From contig OX421506.1 in the NCBI GenBank assembly GCA_949126835.1, positions 14,604,284-14,668,283 on the forward strand: a DNA stretch of 64,000 bases, given 5' to 3'. The position numbers and the translations under genes are program-made. Below the pieces are notes generated by a model. That model made no database searches and had not been told where the DNA came from. It saw only the letters and a list, made by a program, of their open reading frames with translations. Shown piece after piece: positions 34,501 through 45,419 of the stretch (positions are counted from its first letter, which is position 1; each line of letters opens with the position of its first letter). The DNA comes from Anisus vortex. Taxonomy: Eukaryota > Mollusca > Gastropoda > Planorbidae.

Positions 34501-37500
34501 GCTGGCATTCCCTTTCTATATGTGCTGGCCTCCCCTTTCTATATGTGCTGGCTTCCCATTTCTATATGTGCTGGCCTCCCCTTTCTATATGTGCTGGCCT
34601 CCCCTTTCTATATGACTATATGTGCAGGCATTCACTTTCTATATGAGCAGGCATTCACTTTCTATATGTGCAGGCATTCACTTTCTATATGTGCAGGCCT
34701 CCCCTTTCTATATGTGCTGGCCTCCCCTTTCTATATGACTATATGTGCAGGCATTCACTTTCTATATGTGCAGGCATTCCTTTTCTATATGTGCTGGCTT
34801 CCTCTTTCTATATGACTATATGTGCAGGCATTCACTTTCTATATGTGCAGGCCTCCCCTTTCTATATGTGCTGGCCTCCCCTTTCTATATGACTATATGT
34901 GCAGGCATTCACTTTCTATATGTGCAGGCATTCCCTTTCTATATGTGCTGGCATTCCCTTTCTATATGTGCTGGCCTCCCCTTTTTATATGTGCAGGCCA
35001 TTCCTTTTCTATATGTGCTGGTATTCCCTTTCTATATGTGCAGGCATTCACTTTCTATATGTGCTGGCTTCCCCTTTCTATATGTGCTGGCCTCCCCTTT
35101 CTATATGACTATATGTGCAGGCATTCACTTTCTATATGTGCAGGCATTCACTTTCTATATGTGCAGGCTTCCCCTTTCTATATGTGCTGGTCTCCCATTT
35201 CTATATAACTATATGTGCAGGCATTCCCTTTCTATGTGTGCAGGCATTCACTTTCTATATGTGCTGGCTTCCCCTTTATATATGTGCTGGCCTCCCCTTT
35301 CTATATGACTATATGTGCAGGCATTCCCTTTCTATATGTGCTGGCCTCCCCTTTCTATATGACTATATGTGCAGGCATTCCCTTTCTATATGTGCTGGCC
35401 TCCCCTTTCTATATGACTATATGTGCAGGCATTCACTTTCTATATGTGCAGGCATTCACTTTCTATATGTGCAGGCTTCCCCTTTCTATATGTGCTGGCC
35501 TCCCATTTCTATATGACTATATGTGCAGGCATTCCCTTTCTATATGTGCAGGCATTCACTTTCTATATGTGCTGGCTTCCTCTTTCTATATGTGCTGGCC
35601 TCCCCTTTCTATATGACTATATGTGCAGACATTCACTTTCTATATGTGCAGGCATTCCTTTTCTATATGTGCTGGCATTCCCTTTGTATATGTGCTGGTC
35701 TCCCCTTTCTCTATGTGCTGGCATTCCCTTTCTATATGTGCAGGCATTCCCTTTCTATATGTGCTGGCCTCCCCTTTCTATATGACTATATGTGCAGGCA
35801 TTCACTTTCTATATGTGCAGGCATTCCTTTTCTATATGTGCTGGTCTCCCCTTTCTATATGTGCTGGCCTCCCCTTTCTATATGACTATATGTGCAGGCA
35901 TTCACTTTCTATATGTGCTGGCTTCCCCTTTCTATATGACTATATGTGCAGGCATTCACTTTCTATATGTGCTGGCTTCCCCTTTCTATATGTGCCGGCA
36001 TTCCCTTTCTATATGACTATATGCGCAGGCATTCACTTTCTATATGTGCTGGCTTCCCCTTTCTATATGTGCTGGCCTCCCCTTTCTATATGTGCTGGCC
36101 TCCCCTTTCTATATGACTATATGTGCAGGCATTCACTTTCTATATGTGCAGGCATTCACTTTCTATATGTGCAGGCATTCACTTTCTATATGTGCAGGCC
36201 TCCCCTTTCTATATGTGCTGGCATTCCCTTTCTATATGTGCTGGCCTCCCCTTTCTATATGACTATATGTGCAGGCATTCACTTGCTAGCTTCCCCTTTC
36301 TATATGACTATATGTGCAGGCATTCCCTTTCTATATGTGCAGGCATTCCTTTTCTATATGTGCTGGTCTCCCCTTTCTATATGTGCTGGCATTCCCTTTC
36401 TATATGTGCTGGCCTCCCCTTTCTATATGACTATATGTGCAGGCATTCCCTTTCTATATGTGCTGGCATTCCCTTTCTATATGTGCAGGCATTCACTTTC
36501 TATATGTGCTGGCTTCCCCTTTCTATATGTGCTGGCATTCCCTTTCTATATGACTATATGCGCAGGCATTCACTTTCTATATGTGCTGGCCTCCCCTTTC
36601 TATATGTGCTGGCTTCCCCTTTCTATATGTGCTGGCCTCCCCTTTCTATATGTGCTGGCCTCCCCTTTCTATATGACTATATGTGCAGGCATTCACTTTC
36701 TATATGTGCAGGCATTCACTTTCTATATGTGCAGGCATTCACTTTCTATATGTGCAGGCCTCCCCTTTCTATATGTGCTGGCCTCCCCATTCTATATGAC
36801 TATATGTGCAGGCATTCACTTGCTGGCTTCCCCTTTCTATATGACTATATGTGCAGGCATTCCCTTTCTATATGTGCTGACATTCACTTTCTATATGTGC
36901 AGGCATTCCCTTTCAATATGTGCAGGCATTCCCTTTCTATATGTGCTGGCGTCCCCTTTCTATATGACTATATGTGCAGGCATTCCCTTTCTATATGTGC
37001 TGGCCTGCCCTTTCTATATGACTATATGTGCAGGCATTCACTTTCTATATGTGCCGGCTTCCCCTTTCTATATGACTATATGTGCAGGCATTCACTTGCT
37101 GGCTTCCCCTTTCTATATGACTATATGTGCAGGCATTCCCTTTCTATATGTGCTGGCATTCACTTTCTATATGTGCAGGCATTCCCTATCAATATGTGCA
37201 GGCATTCCCTTTCTATATGTGCTGGCCTCCCCTTTCTATATGACTATATGTGCTGGCATTCACTTTCTATATGTGCAGGCATTCCCTATCAATATGTGCA
37301 GGCATTCCCTTTCTATTTGTGCTGGCCTCCCCTTTCTATATGACTATATGTGCTGGCATTCACTTTCTATATGTGCAGGCATTCCCTTTCAATATGTGCA
37401 GGCATTCCCTTTCTATATGTGCTGGCCTCCCCTTTCTATATGACTATATGTGCAGGCATTCCCTTTCTATATGTGCTGGCATTCCCTTTCTATATGTGCA

Positions 37501-37608
37501 GGCATTCCCTTTCTATATGTGCAGGCATTCCCTTTCTATATGTGCAGGCATTCCCTTTCTATATGTGCTGGCCTCACCTTTCTTTATGTGCCGGCCTCCC
37601 CTTTCTAT
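25542..37608. repeat. 12-kb satellite of a 23-bp unit with higher-order structure
   Basis: The unit is 23 bp around CTTTCTATATGTGC followed by TGGCATTCCC, AGGCATTCAC or TGGCCTCCCC variants. From about 26585 a 31-bp variant with an extra TATATGAC is interspersed. Roughly 500 units are present. No unit contains a stop in any of the three plus-strand frames, which creates many overlapping open frames (the longest 606 codons, 35623-37443). I regard these as non-coding: they have no splice or start context, all frames are equally open, and the satellite starts about 530 bp beyond the TAF5 polyadenylation signal. Confidence 0.96.
26740..37256. repeat. Higher-order satellite repeats: two 5258-bp blocks
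   Basis: Block 26740-31997 is repeated at 31998-37256. Matching variant strings recur exactly 5258 bp apart, for example those starting at 26811 and 32069, or 28335 and 33593. Within each block a 2030-bp segment is itself duplicated (for example 27534 and 29564, 32792 and 34822). Rare diagnostic variants, such as the TGCTAGCTTCCCC unit, recur at every expected position. Confidence 0.88.
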
Positions 37609-37904
37609 AAACTTGAAAAATATGAAAATATTCCCCTTAAAATTATGTTTGATGTACTATGCAGCAATGAGTACAGTTACAAATTTCATAGGCCATAATA
37701 TATACAGATGATTTAATCCCAGACATTTATTTACTGTGTAAACTCCATAGAGCCTCCACCATCAGGTAGCGGACGAATGGGAAGGTTGCGAGAAATTTAG
37801 GGGCAGCCCAAACGAAATCTTGTAACCCTTACAGTGCCGGGCGCGTATATAGCGGAACTGAAGGCAGCATAGATAGAAGTAGGTCGGTACGGGAAGGGTT
37901 AATA

Positions 37905-38320
37905 GATGATCAGTGTGGTACATATCTTGGCGTATGATTAGATGAAAATCTAGCCATCAAAGAGCAAATTAAAAACAAATAAATGTAAATCTGCAATGTT
38001 GAATCTGCAAATAATAGAACGTATCAGAAATATTATAACAAAAGTGGCATGTGAGACATTAATCGTAGGCCTGGTAATCTCTCATCTAGACTACACGAAC
38101 TGCAAGAGTGTGATTTAAAAAAAAACAAACTACAAAGGTTCCAAAACATGGCTGCGAAAATTGTTCTGAACAATGAAGACAACTCAACAATCTGTCTTTA
38201 AAACAAAAACTGCACTGGCTACCTATAACACTTAGGATAAAATTCAAAGTTTTAACTATCGATATAATAATAGCCTAAACAAATCTGTCAGTGTATCTGT
38301 GTATCGGAACGCTTAGCGAC
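37905..38320 (+). pseudogene. LINE reverse-transcriptase C-terminal fragment
   Basis: The plus strand gives YLGV, then DENLAIKEQIKNK, LVISHLDYTNC and LQRFQNMAAKIVLNNEDNS, in the order seen in the region after the RT domain of Jockey/CR1-like LINEs. Stops and frameshifts interrupt it, and there is no 5' part. It lies in block A only. Confidence 0.72.
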
Positions 38321-38953
38321 TTGGTTTTGAGAGTATAAACAGATGACGTAATATCAAGGGTTATAATAAGATTTTTTTTTAGAGCTTAAGATTAGTGTTT
38401 TCGGTGATTAGGTTTTAAATGTATGTAAATCCTGTTTTAAAAAAATGAAGCCTATAACAGATGACGTTCAATCTTAGCATTTAAATAGGTCTCTACCTGA
38501 ACGTGTGTTTCCGAAGATTATATTTCATTTCCCTTTCTGTCTGCCTGCCTCACTCACACACACAAACAAACAAAAGCAAATATGCACATTAATGCAATAT
38601 TAAAACAAAACATAATTTTTATAACTTTATACCTTTTTAACACTTTTATATATGTTTTTCTATATCGATTTCACAAATGTAAAATAGGTCTATATGCTGT
38701 AGATCTTTATATAGTCAATTTCAATTTGTTTCCTTTCATCCATTCTTTTCTCCGTAAACTTGGACTTTGGAATTTTGTTCAAAAATTAAAAACTTAAAAC
38801 ATTTTTAGAAAAAGTAATATAAAAATTTAGTTTTAAGTAAAAAATTATTCTTCAGAAAGAGTAATATAAAAGTATTCTTAATAGTATAATAATTAGAACG
38901 TAAGCACAATTAAAAAAAAATGAACTCTTTATAAAGTCTTTAGTAAAAAAAAC
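38321..38953. other. No recognisable feature
   Basis: AT-rich sequence with a short CA-rich patch near 38550. I see no gene. Confidence 0.5.
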
Positions 38954-39191
38954 AGTAAAGTAGGCCTACCCGTCGGACCGAATTGATCTAAAGGTCTGGT
39001 GCAGCAGCGTTTGACAGTTTCTGTGGCCACGGCATACTAGGTGATTGTGTAGCCAGCACAGCTTCCTTTACTATATCCCAACTAAGGTCATATACCTATC
39101 AGAGCTGGGTAGACTCAGGGACAACATCCAGACCCTGGAAAAAATCATAGCCTGCACCAGGATTAGAACCCATGACCTTCGGTACGCCAAC
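38954..39191 (-). mobile_element. SINE copy, minus strand, truncated at its 5' end
   Basis: Reverse-complemented it shows the B box (GGGTTCTAATCC) at about 39160-39171, the CCCAGCTCTGATAGG body block and the tail with CGAATTGATC-like and GTAAAGTAGG-like ends. Present in block A, absent from block B. Confidence 0.75.
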
Positions 39192-39413
39192 TTATCCTCA
39201 CCCCCACTTTCCAACTAGGGAACAAACATTGATTTTGAAAAATAATGGTTTATTGGATGAATAATACAGAGATTAAAACATTTAAAGGAAACATTTCTAT
39301 GATCAATAACTTGATATAAAATAAATAATATTGTTGTTTACGACACATTCTAACCCATATTATATTAGTCTTGCTCAGCCCCGCCTCACCCATTTAACGG
39401 TCACTACGCCTAA

Positions 39414-39702
39414 GGTAGTAAAGTATCCCCGTTAGACCAATTTGATTAATAGGGGCCGTAAAGCAGTGTTCACATGTTCCCGTGTCCACGTCATACTCGG
39501 AGATTGTTTGGCCAGTACAAAGCTCACAGTGCCCAGCCCCCCCCCCCACTCCGTTACTTTTCCCTAACGAATGTCAGTTACCCATCAGAGCTGGGTAGGC
39601 TCAGTGATACCTCTCAGGGCTGGGAAAAAAAAACCTAGACTTTTTTTCAGGACTCTTGCTCAGAACCATCGGAACGTCAGCCGAACGCTCGATCTCATAG
39701 TT
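39414..39702 (-). mobile_element. SINE copy, minus strand, diverged
   Basis: Same family as above: TACCCATCAGAGCTGGGTAGG body block and a GACCAATTTGATTAATAGG tail on the plus strand. It has a long C run at about 39538-39548, an A run near 39627 and a weak B box. The gap before it (39192-39413) holds nothing recognisable. Confidence 0.7.
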
Positions 39703-39721
39703 TTGATGATGTACGAATGTA

Positions 39722-39985
39722 TGTTACCAGCCGGCTGGCCTAGCGGTTAGCTCACCAGACTGTCAACCAAAAAATCACTTGACACGTCGCGGGTTCGAGC
39801 CCCACCACCGGAAGATCCCTGTCGGCCTACAGGAGTTTTGGGACTAGATGACGTTAATATTGAGTTGTTATCACATGCGCTTAACCGGCAGCAGTGAAAC
39901 CTCTCACAGATTAATAGTCTTCTAGAGCGCACTGAGCATGCTAAAATAGCATGGATAGAAGCGCTATATAAATTACCATTACCAT
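39722..39985 (+). mobile_element. Second SINE family, plus strand
   Basis: The tRNA-like head has an A-box region GGCCTAGCGGTTAGCTCACC and a B box CGGGTTCGAGCCCC. The 3' end reads AGCGCTATATAAATTACC followed by a short TACCAT tail, typical of SINEs that share a LINE 3' end. It is distinct in sequence from the other SINE family here. Confidence 0.78.
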
Positions 39986-40155
39986 AACTACTGGTTTTTT
40001 TTTAATTTTATTTTATGGTGCGTATTTTGAAAGCCTTTAATATTTACTTCGCCTTTGTGTATATCAAAACAGCTGAGCTATACAGTGATCAAAACCATCG
40101 AAAAGGCTATTACAAGTTTTGGAGTAGGCATCATTTCAAATGTTTTAGCCATATA

Positions 40156-41285
40156 TGTAGGTCGGTGACTTAAATTAAAAGTGTGATTAATTGCTTTGTG
40201 CTGTACGAGTGGTCCGTTTGAATGTGTTTAAGTTTCTGTGCTCTGTGGGTGCTATGATTTGTGAGAATGTAAGTAATGGACTTTTAATGTAAATATATTT
40301 TATTATTTGTAATATAGATATAGACTTGGGGGACTGTTTGGTATAAAAATGATGTATGTAAATATTGTTTTGTATTTTGTGAAAGCCCTGAAACGAGGTT
40401 AAGCGGCTAGGTCTTGCGTCATTTTTCGGAATTCTTTTTCTGATTGTCTTAAATTGGGTTTTCGTTAGTGTAGTTTAATTAAAGTAATAGGTAGAATTTT
40501 TATTGTAGTTTAATTTAATATAGGGTGGTACATAAGGTAGATTTGTAGATATTTAGCAATTAGAGATTTAGAATAAGGATTAGCACTTTAGTCAACAGGA
40601 AATAGTCATTTTGAAATTAGTTAGAGCGAGAGGTAGAGTTGTCATCAGTTACGTTCGGTCAGGGTCTATAAATAGAACAATTAATCAATCACTTCGGTCC
40701 GAAATGGCCCATTTTGTGGAAGACCAGTGGTCAGATTATGGCGTAGTTGTGTGTGGCTTGTTCGGATATGACGTCGTAATGTCGGCCTATGTTGGTTTTT
40801 AGTGGGGAGTTGAAGTTTGGTTTTTAGTGGGGAGTTGAAGTAGTTTTTAGTGGGGAGTTGAAGTTTGGTTTTTAGTGGGGAGTTGAAGTTAGTTTTTTAG
40901 TGGGGAGTTGAAGTTGGTTATTTTGTTTGGGTTCACAGTATGTTTAGAGTTTAGATAGTATAGGTTTATTGTTGGGGTTCAATTTGTTCTTTATGATTTT
41001 TATGTTCCCTTTAATGGGACGAGTGAATTTTCTTGAATAAAAAGTAATTTGTAATTTAAATATGATTTTAGTGTTTTATGTTTAGTGTTCAGTGTTGTTG
41101 GTCTGTTTAGATTGTAATAATCCTTCTGTCCCAACGGAAGTGTCACGGAAGCCCAAAGTCCCTTCGTGCCCTAGTTTAGATGTATTTAGTAGATGATTGC
41201 TGTCCTTTACCCACAACCCTCTTTAATTAGTAGTAACTATGAATTTAAATTAATTACCCCCCCCCTCTTCCCCCACCCTGTTACA
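40156..41285 (+). repeat. 5' LTR
   Basis: 1130 bp, matching the 3' LTR by eye apart from the length of a C run near the end (9 versus 7). Contains a TATA box at 40667-40674, five tandem copies of a TTAGTGGGGAGTTGAAG unit at about 40800-40918, and AATAAA at 41036-41041. Confidence 0.93.
40667..40674 (+). promoter_or_regulatory. LTR TATA box
   Basis: TATAAATA in the U3 part of the 5' LTR, with an AATAAA about 370 bp downstream in the same LTR. The copy in the 3' LTR is at the equivalent position. Confidence 0.6.
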
Positions 41286-41287
41286 AA

Positions 41288-41307
41288 TGGTGTCAGAAGT
41301 GGGATCC
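41288..41307 (+). promoter_or_regulatory. Primer binding site candidate
   Basis: TGGTGTCAGAAGTGGGATCC begins two bases after the 5' LTR. A TGG start pairs with a tRNA CCA end. I do not assign the tRNA. Confidence 0.65.
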
Positions 41308-41404
41308 GTGCTTAAACAGACCAATGATTACTGTTTTTAGCTTAGGAAGGTTAGGTTTAATGGGTTGGAGGTTAGGATATAGGTAGAAAAAAACCAACAT
41401 AGGC

Positions 41405-42961
41405 ATGGCTGGTGAAGAACAAGCCACACAGACAGTGTATGTCGTCCTGCACCGTGAGGAGCCGATCAAGCTATTCCACGGCAGTAACCACCCAGGCGAC
41501 GTGGAGAGCTTCATCGAGGACATTAGAGGTGCCTGGAGGGCGAGACGAGTCACCGAGAACGAAGAGAAGAGAGACGTGCTATGGGCTCACCTCGGCGAGT
41601 CAGTGAGGGCAGAGTGTAGGTGCCACCCACCGGAGGTGAGGTCCAACCCTGAAGAGCTGATCAGGGTGATACAGTCCGTCTACGGGGAGAAACGAAGTAT
41701 CTCCAAATTAATGGGCCTGTTTCTCACAGTCCATCAACATGTCTCAGAGACCGTGAGAGCTTACTCTCACCGCTTGCAGGCTGCATTTGATGCCCTGTTA
41801 GCGCGACAAACCTGTCTCTCAGTGGCCCTCACAGATGCCGTAATCTTGAGGGACCACTTTGCAGAAAACTTGCTGGACCCCCTCTTGAGGAAGTACCTGC
41901 GAGAGGAGATCCATAAATACCCTAGGACCTCCTTCCTAGGCCTGCGGGATACGGCTATCCGCTGGTCCGAGGAGGAATGTTATGACCACTCGATGCACTC
42001 TGTAGCTACGACTGTTGAGCCAAAACAGCCGGGCCCAGAGTTGGAAAAATTGGTGTTGGCACTGGCCAAACAGGTGGGTGAGTTATCAACAACAATAGAG
42101 TATCTGCAGCGTTCACAACAAAGCCCTGATGCTCATCCATACCCACAGCGTTCAGGTGAACCAGACCACTACGGTTATCATGCTGGATACTGTGATAACT
42201 GTTGCAGCCCCGACCACCTTGCTGGAGAGTGCCTGAAAGGGAGGCAGTCAACTGTCGGAGCGAATGGCACGATTCATCACAAAGATGAGGATTCTACTCT
42301 GTCGAGCCAGATAATAGGCACCCGCCCTGCCGCAAATGTCAGCCTCAATGGGCTATGTTGTGAGGCCACGATTGACACAGGCTCCCTGGTCAGCACAGTG
42401 ACGGAGAGCCTATCCATCAACCAAACTGCCAGTGTTCTACCAGAAGTTGGGGATACCCAAACTGTTAGACCCCAGTCAGTCATGTTTAAAGTAGTTGTGC
42501 CAACAGGACCGGTAGTAAATAAAGGAATGGTTCAGGCGGCACAGTTGCATTGCTTGAAAGTGGTTAAAGAAACGGTTTCGGTGGACCCTATGATAGTTAA
42601 TGTGAGATCGGTGTGCCAAACAAGACGTCAAGCTGTACCAGGAGAGGACTCTGCTCTTTTTTCATTACACTTCTGTTTACTTTTTATTTGTAACCATTTT
42701 CTTTCCTTTTTTTATGTTTTTATGAAAATGATATATTTACTTTTTGTATGCCTTTATTACCCATTTTATGACATGTTGACTCTTTTGTGTCGTGTGCGTA
42801 GATTTTTCCTTTTTGGCGTACTTGGACGCTACGTATATCTCATTGTGACTTTGATGTCAGATGTTTTAAGAGTAGGTACAGCATTTTTTGTCCCAGTGAG
42901 ACGTTCACAGTTTCCACCTATCTTTAGGCTGCATGCTTTTTATGTATGTCCCAATGGGTAA
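41405..42961 (+). CDS. Gag-like polyprotein with zinc knuckle and truncated protease
   Basis: 518 codons, uninterrupted. Residues about 20-200 look like a Ty3/PNMA-type capsid region (KLFHGSNHPGDVESFIEDI near the start). A CCHC zinc knuckle follows (CDNC-CSPD-HLAGEC, spacing C-x2-C-x4-H-x4-C) at about residues 262-275. An aspartic-protease active-site start (ATIDTGSLVSTV) is at about residue 325. From about residue 415 the sequence becomes hydrophobic and unlike any retroelement protein, which suggests a deletion of pol that fused Gag-protease to the element's 3' untranslated region. It would form or join capsids if expressed. Neighbours are its own LTRs only. Confidence 0.8.
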   Translation: MAGEEQATQTVYVVLHREEPIKLFHGSNHPGDVESFIEDIRGAWRARRVTENEEKRDVLWAHLGESVRAECRCHPPEVRSNPEELIRVIQSVYGEKRSISKLMGLFLTVHQHVSETVRAYSHRLQAAFDALLARQTCLSVALTDAVILRDHFAENLLDPLLRKYLREEIHKYPRTSFLGLRDTAIRWSEEECYDHSMHSVATTVEPKQPGPELEKLVLALAKQVGELSTTIEYLQRSQQSPDAHPYPQRSGEPDHYGYHAGYCDNCCSPDHLAGECLKGRQSTVGANGTIHHKDEDSTLSSQIIGTRPAANVSLNGLCCEATIDTGSLVSTVTESLSINQTASVLPEVGDTQTVRPQSVMFKVVVPTGPVVNKGMVQAAQLHCLKVVKETVSVDPMIVNVRSVCQTRRQAVPGEDSALFSLHFCLLFICNHFLSFFYVFMKMIYLLFVCLYYPFYDMLTLLCRVRRFFLFGVLGRYVYLIVTLMSDVLRVGTAFFVPVRRSQFPPIFRLHAFYVCPNG

Positions 42962-43026
42962 ATTTTTGTATTGATCTAGGGCCAGAGGGGTATTTTTTGT
43001 ATGATAGTTTGTTTTTGCAGGGTCGC

Positions 43027-43048
43027 AAAAAGAAAGTTAGGAGATGAA
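43027..43048 (+). promoter_or_regulatory. Polypurine tract
   Basis: Purine-rich stretch (AAAAAGAAAG, then GGAGATGAA) directly before the 3' LTR, the usual plus-strand primer site. Two T residues interrupt it. Confidence 0.55.
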
Positions 43049-44176
43049 TGTAGGTCGGTGACTTAAATTAAAAGTGTGATTAATTGCTTTGTGCTGTACG
43101 AGTGGTCCGTTTGAATGTGTTTAAGTTTCTGTGCTCTGTGGGTGCTATGATTTGTGAGAATGTAAGTAATGGACTTTTAATGTAAATATATTTTATTATT
43201 TGTAATATAGATATAGACTTGGGGGACTGTTTGGTATAAAAATGATGTATGTAAATATTGTTTTGTATTTTGTGAAAGCCCTGAAACGAGGTTAAGCGGC
43301 TAGGTCTTGCGTCATTTTTCGGAATTCTTTTTCTGATTGTCTTAAATTGGGTTTTCGTTAGTGTAGTTTAATTAAAGTAATAGGTAGAATTTTTATTGTA
43401 GTTTAATTTAATATAGGGTGGTACATAAGGTAGATTTGTAGATATTTAGCAATTAGAGATTTAGAATAAGGATTAGCACTTTAGTCAACAGGAAATAGTC
43501 ATTTTGAAATTAGTTAGAGCGAGAGGTAGAGTTGTCATCAGTTACGTTCGGTCAGGGTCTATAAATAGAACAATTAATCAATCACTTCGGTCCGAAATGG
43601 CCCATTTTGTGGAAGACCAGTGGTCAGATTATGGCGTAGTTGTGTGTGGCTTGTTCGGATATGACGTCGTAATGTCGGCCTATGTTGGTTTTTAGTGGGG
43701 AGTTGAAGTTTGGTTTTTAGTGGGGAGTTGAAGTAGTTTTTAGTGGGGAGTTGAAGTTTGGTTTTTAGTGGGGAGTTGAAGTTAGTTTTTTAGTGGGGAG
43801 TTGAAGTTGGTTATTTTGTTTGGGTTCACAGTATGTTTAGAGTTTAGATAGTATAGGTTTATTGTTGGGGTTCAATTTGTTCTTTATGATTTTTATGTTC
43901 CCTTTAATGGGACGAGTGAATTTTCTTGAATAAAAAGTAATTTGTAATTTAAATATGATTTTAGTGTTTTATGTTTAGTGTTCAGTGTTGTTGGTCTGTT
44001 TAGATTGTAATAATCCTTCTGTCCCAACGGAAGTGTCACGGAAGCCCAAAGTCCCTTCGTGCCCTAGTTTAGATGTATTTAGTAGATGATTGCTGTCCTT
44101 TACCCACAACCCTCTTTAATTAGTAGTAACTATGAATTTAAATTAATTACCCCCCCTCTTCCCCCACCCTGTTACA
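43049..44176 (+). repeat. 3' LTR
   Basis: 1128 bp, matching the 5' LTR except for the C run. It ends directly at the TATA duplication that joins paralogous block-B sequence. Confidence 0.93.
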
Positions 44177-44216
44177 TATATTTAGGATAATATTAGAAAT
44201 ATAAATAGATTATAAC

Positions 44217-44960
44217 TCATCATCTTTGGCTCCATAGTCTCGAAAGACGATTAGATTTGCGCTCCTGTGCCTGTGGAAACCTATCCTTGAGAGACGGGCT
44301 CTGTCGCATCTCTGGCATTCGTTTAGCCTCCACCATAAGGCGAAGTTTGCCCTCTGCAAAATTTGTACCGGTGTGTAGAGTACCTCTCCATATACTTCTG
44401 TGCTGAGCCAGGTTCTCCCAGTTTCCGACCTCTACATTTATAGCCTTTAGGTACGCTTGCAGACGTCCTTGAGTCTGAGTTGGGGGCGGCCAGAAGGTCT
44501 CTTGGCTTCAGCGAGCTCAGTATATAGCAGGTCTTTTGGGATTTGCCCATCCTCCATTCTGGAAACATGGTCAAGCCACAAGAGACGTCGTTGGCGAAGG
44601 AGAGTGACCATGCTAGGCATGTTAGCCCGTTACAAGACCTCGTTGTTTGTTATGCGGTCCTTCCAAGATATCCCAAGTATGCGTCTGAGGCAGCGCATGT
44701 GGAAAGAATAGTCTCTTTTCTTGGGATGCGTACAGGGTCCAAGTTTCGCTGGCGTACAGGAAAGTGCTGATACCTCTCCAGAGCGCAAGCCTGGGCAGTA
44801 TGTAAAGGAGAGGCTGATGTTGACCATGCATCAGTTCCCCTCTCTCCACGCATCAGATGTGTACAAAGGAAAGGCTTAGCCGATACAGCTTGGCATTAGT
44901 TGCGTCGCAGGAGATACTTCCAAATATCACATCAACAGCGCCATCTTGGTGCGTCACGGT
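44217..44960 (-). pseudogene. LINE ORF2 C-terminal fragment (RTE-like)
   Basis: The minus strand reads, across several frames, FLYASETWTLYASQEKR, FHMRCLRRILGISWKDRITN, RRLLWLDHV, MEDGQIPKDLLYSEL and GRPQLRLKDVCKR. This is the typical order downstream of the RT domain of RTE-type and related LINEs. The fragment ends with a GATGATGATGAG-like 3' tail at its low-coordinate side. Frameshifts make it dead. It interrupts sequence that is continuous in block B. Confidence 0.85.
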
Positions 44961-45419
44961 TTTACTAGATTGATTACTATCCAAAAAAGTTGCGGAAACA
45001 AAGGTTATTAACTTACGCACCTAACAAGTTAAAAAAATAATAATTTTAAGCACCACTCCGCATCTAAGAACTTTAAATATAATGGATATATTTTCAACGA
45101 GGACTGTTTAATTTAGACGTAATAAAGAGGCTTGAAGAGGTTTGAAGAAATATTTTTCAGCAAAACCATTATTTTCAGTTTTTCTAATCATTCACTTTCT
45201 GAAGATGACTTAAAATTATTTTTGGCAAAGCCAGGTCTAGATCTATTGGCTTAAATTGTTTGTAACTCAAAGTGTAAGTAAATTCTACAAAATGTAAATA
45301 AATAGACTAACATTTAAGCTGTGTTTTATCAGACTTGAAATATGCCATGTATAATATTAGTTGTATAATTAATATCTAATCTTAGCTTGTCTTAGGCTAT
45401 ATAAGCCATTACAGTGGCT

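Larger units (their letters stand above)
40156..44176 (+). mobile_element. Gag-only LTR retrotransposon (Ty3-type), recent insertion
   Basis: Two long direct repeats (40156-41285 and 43049-44176) start TGTAGG and end TTACA, so they have TG...CA ends. The 4-bp target-site duplication TATA lies at 40152-40155 and 44177-44180. A primer binding site candidate follows the 5' LTR and a purine-rich tract precedes the 3' LTR. The 1763-bp interior encodes Gag plus the start of a protease but has no reverse transcriptase, RNase H or integrase. It is therefore non-autonomous and would depend on a related complete element for movement. Confidence 0.93.

Noticed and set aside
25552..37711. Dozens of long overlapping plus-strand open frames, up to 606 codons
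   Set aside because: They are a by-product of a stop-free 23-bp unit; all three frames are equally open and encode the same cyclic peptide, with no start or splice context.
40611..40802. 63-codon frame in each LTR (also 43504-43695)
   Set aside because: It spans the LTR TATA box and transcription start region and has no known domain; identity in both LTRs follows from LTR duplication.
44323..44853. Several short open frames on both strands
   Set aside because: They are shadows and frame-shifted pieces of one dead LINE fragment on the minus strand.
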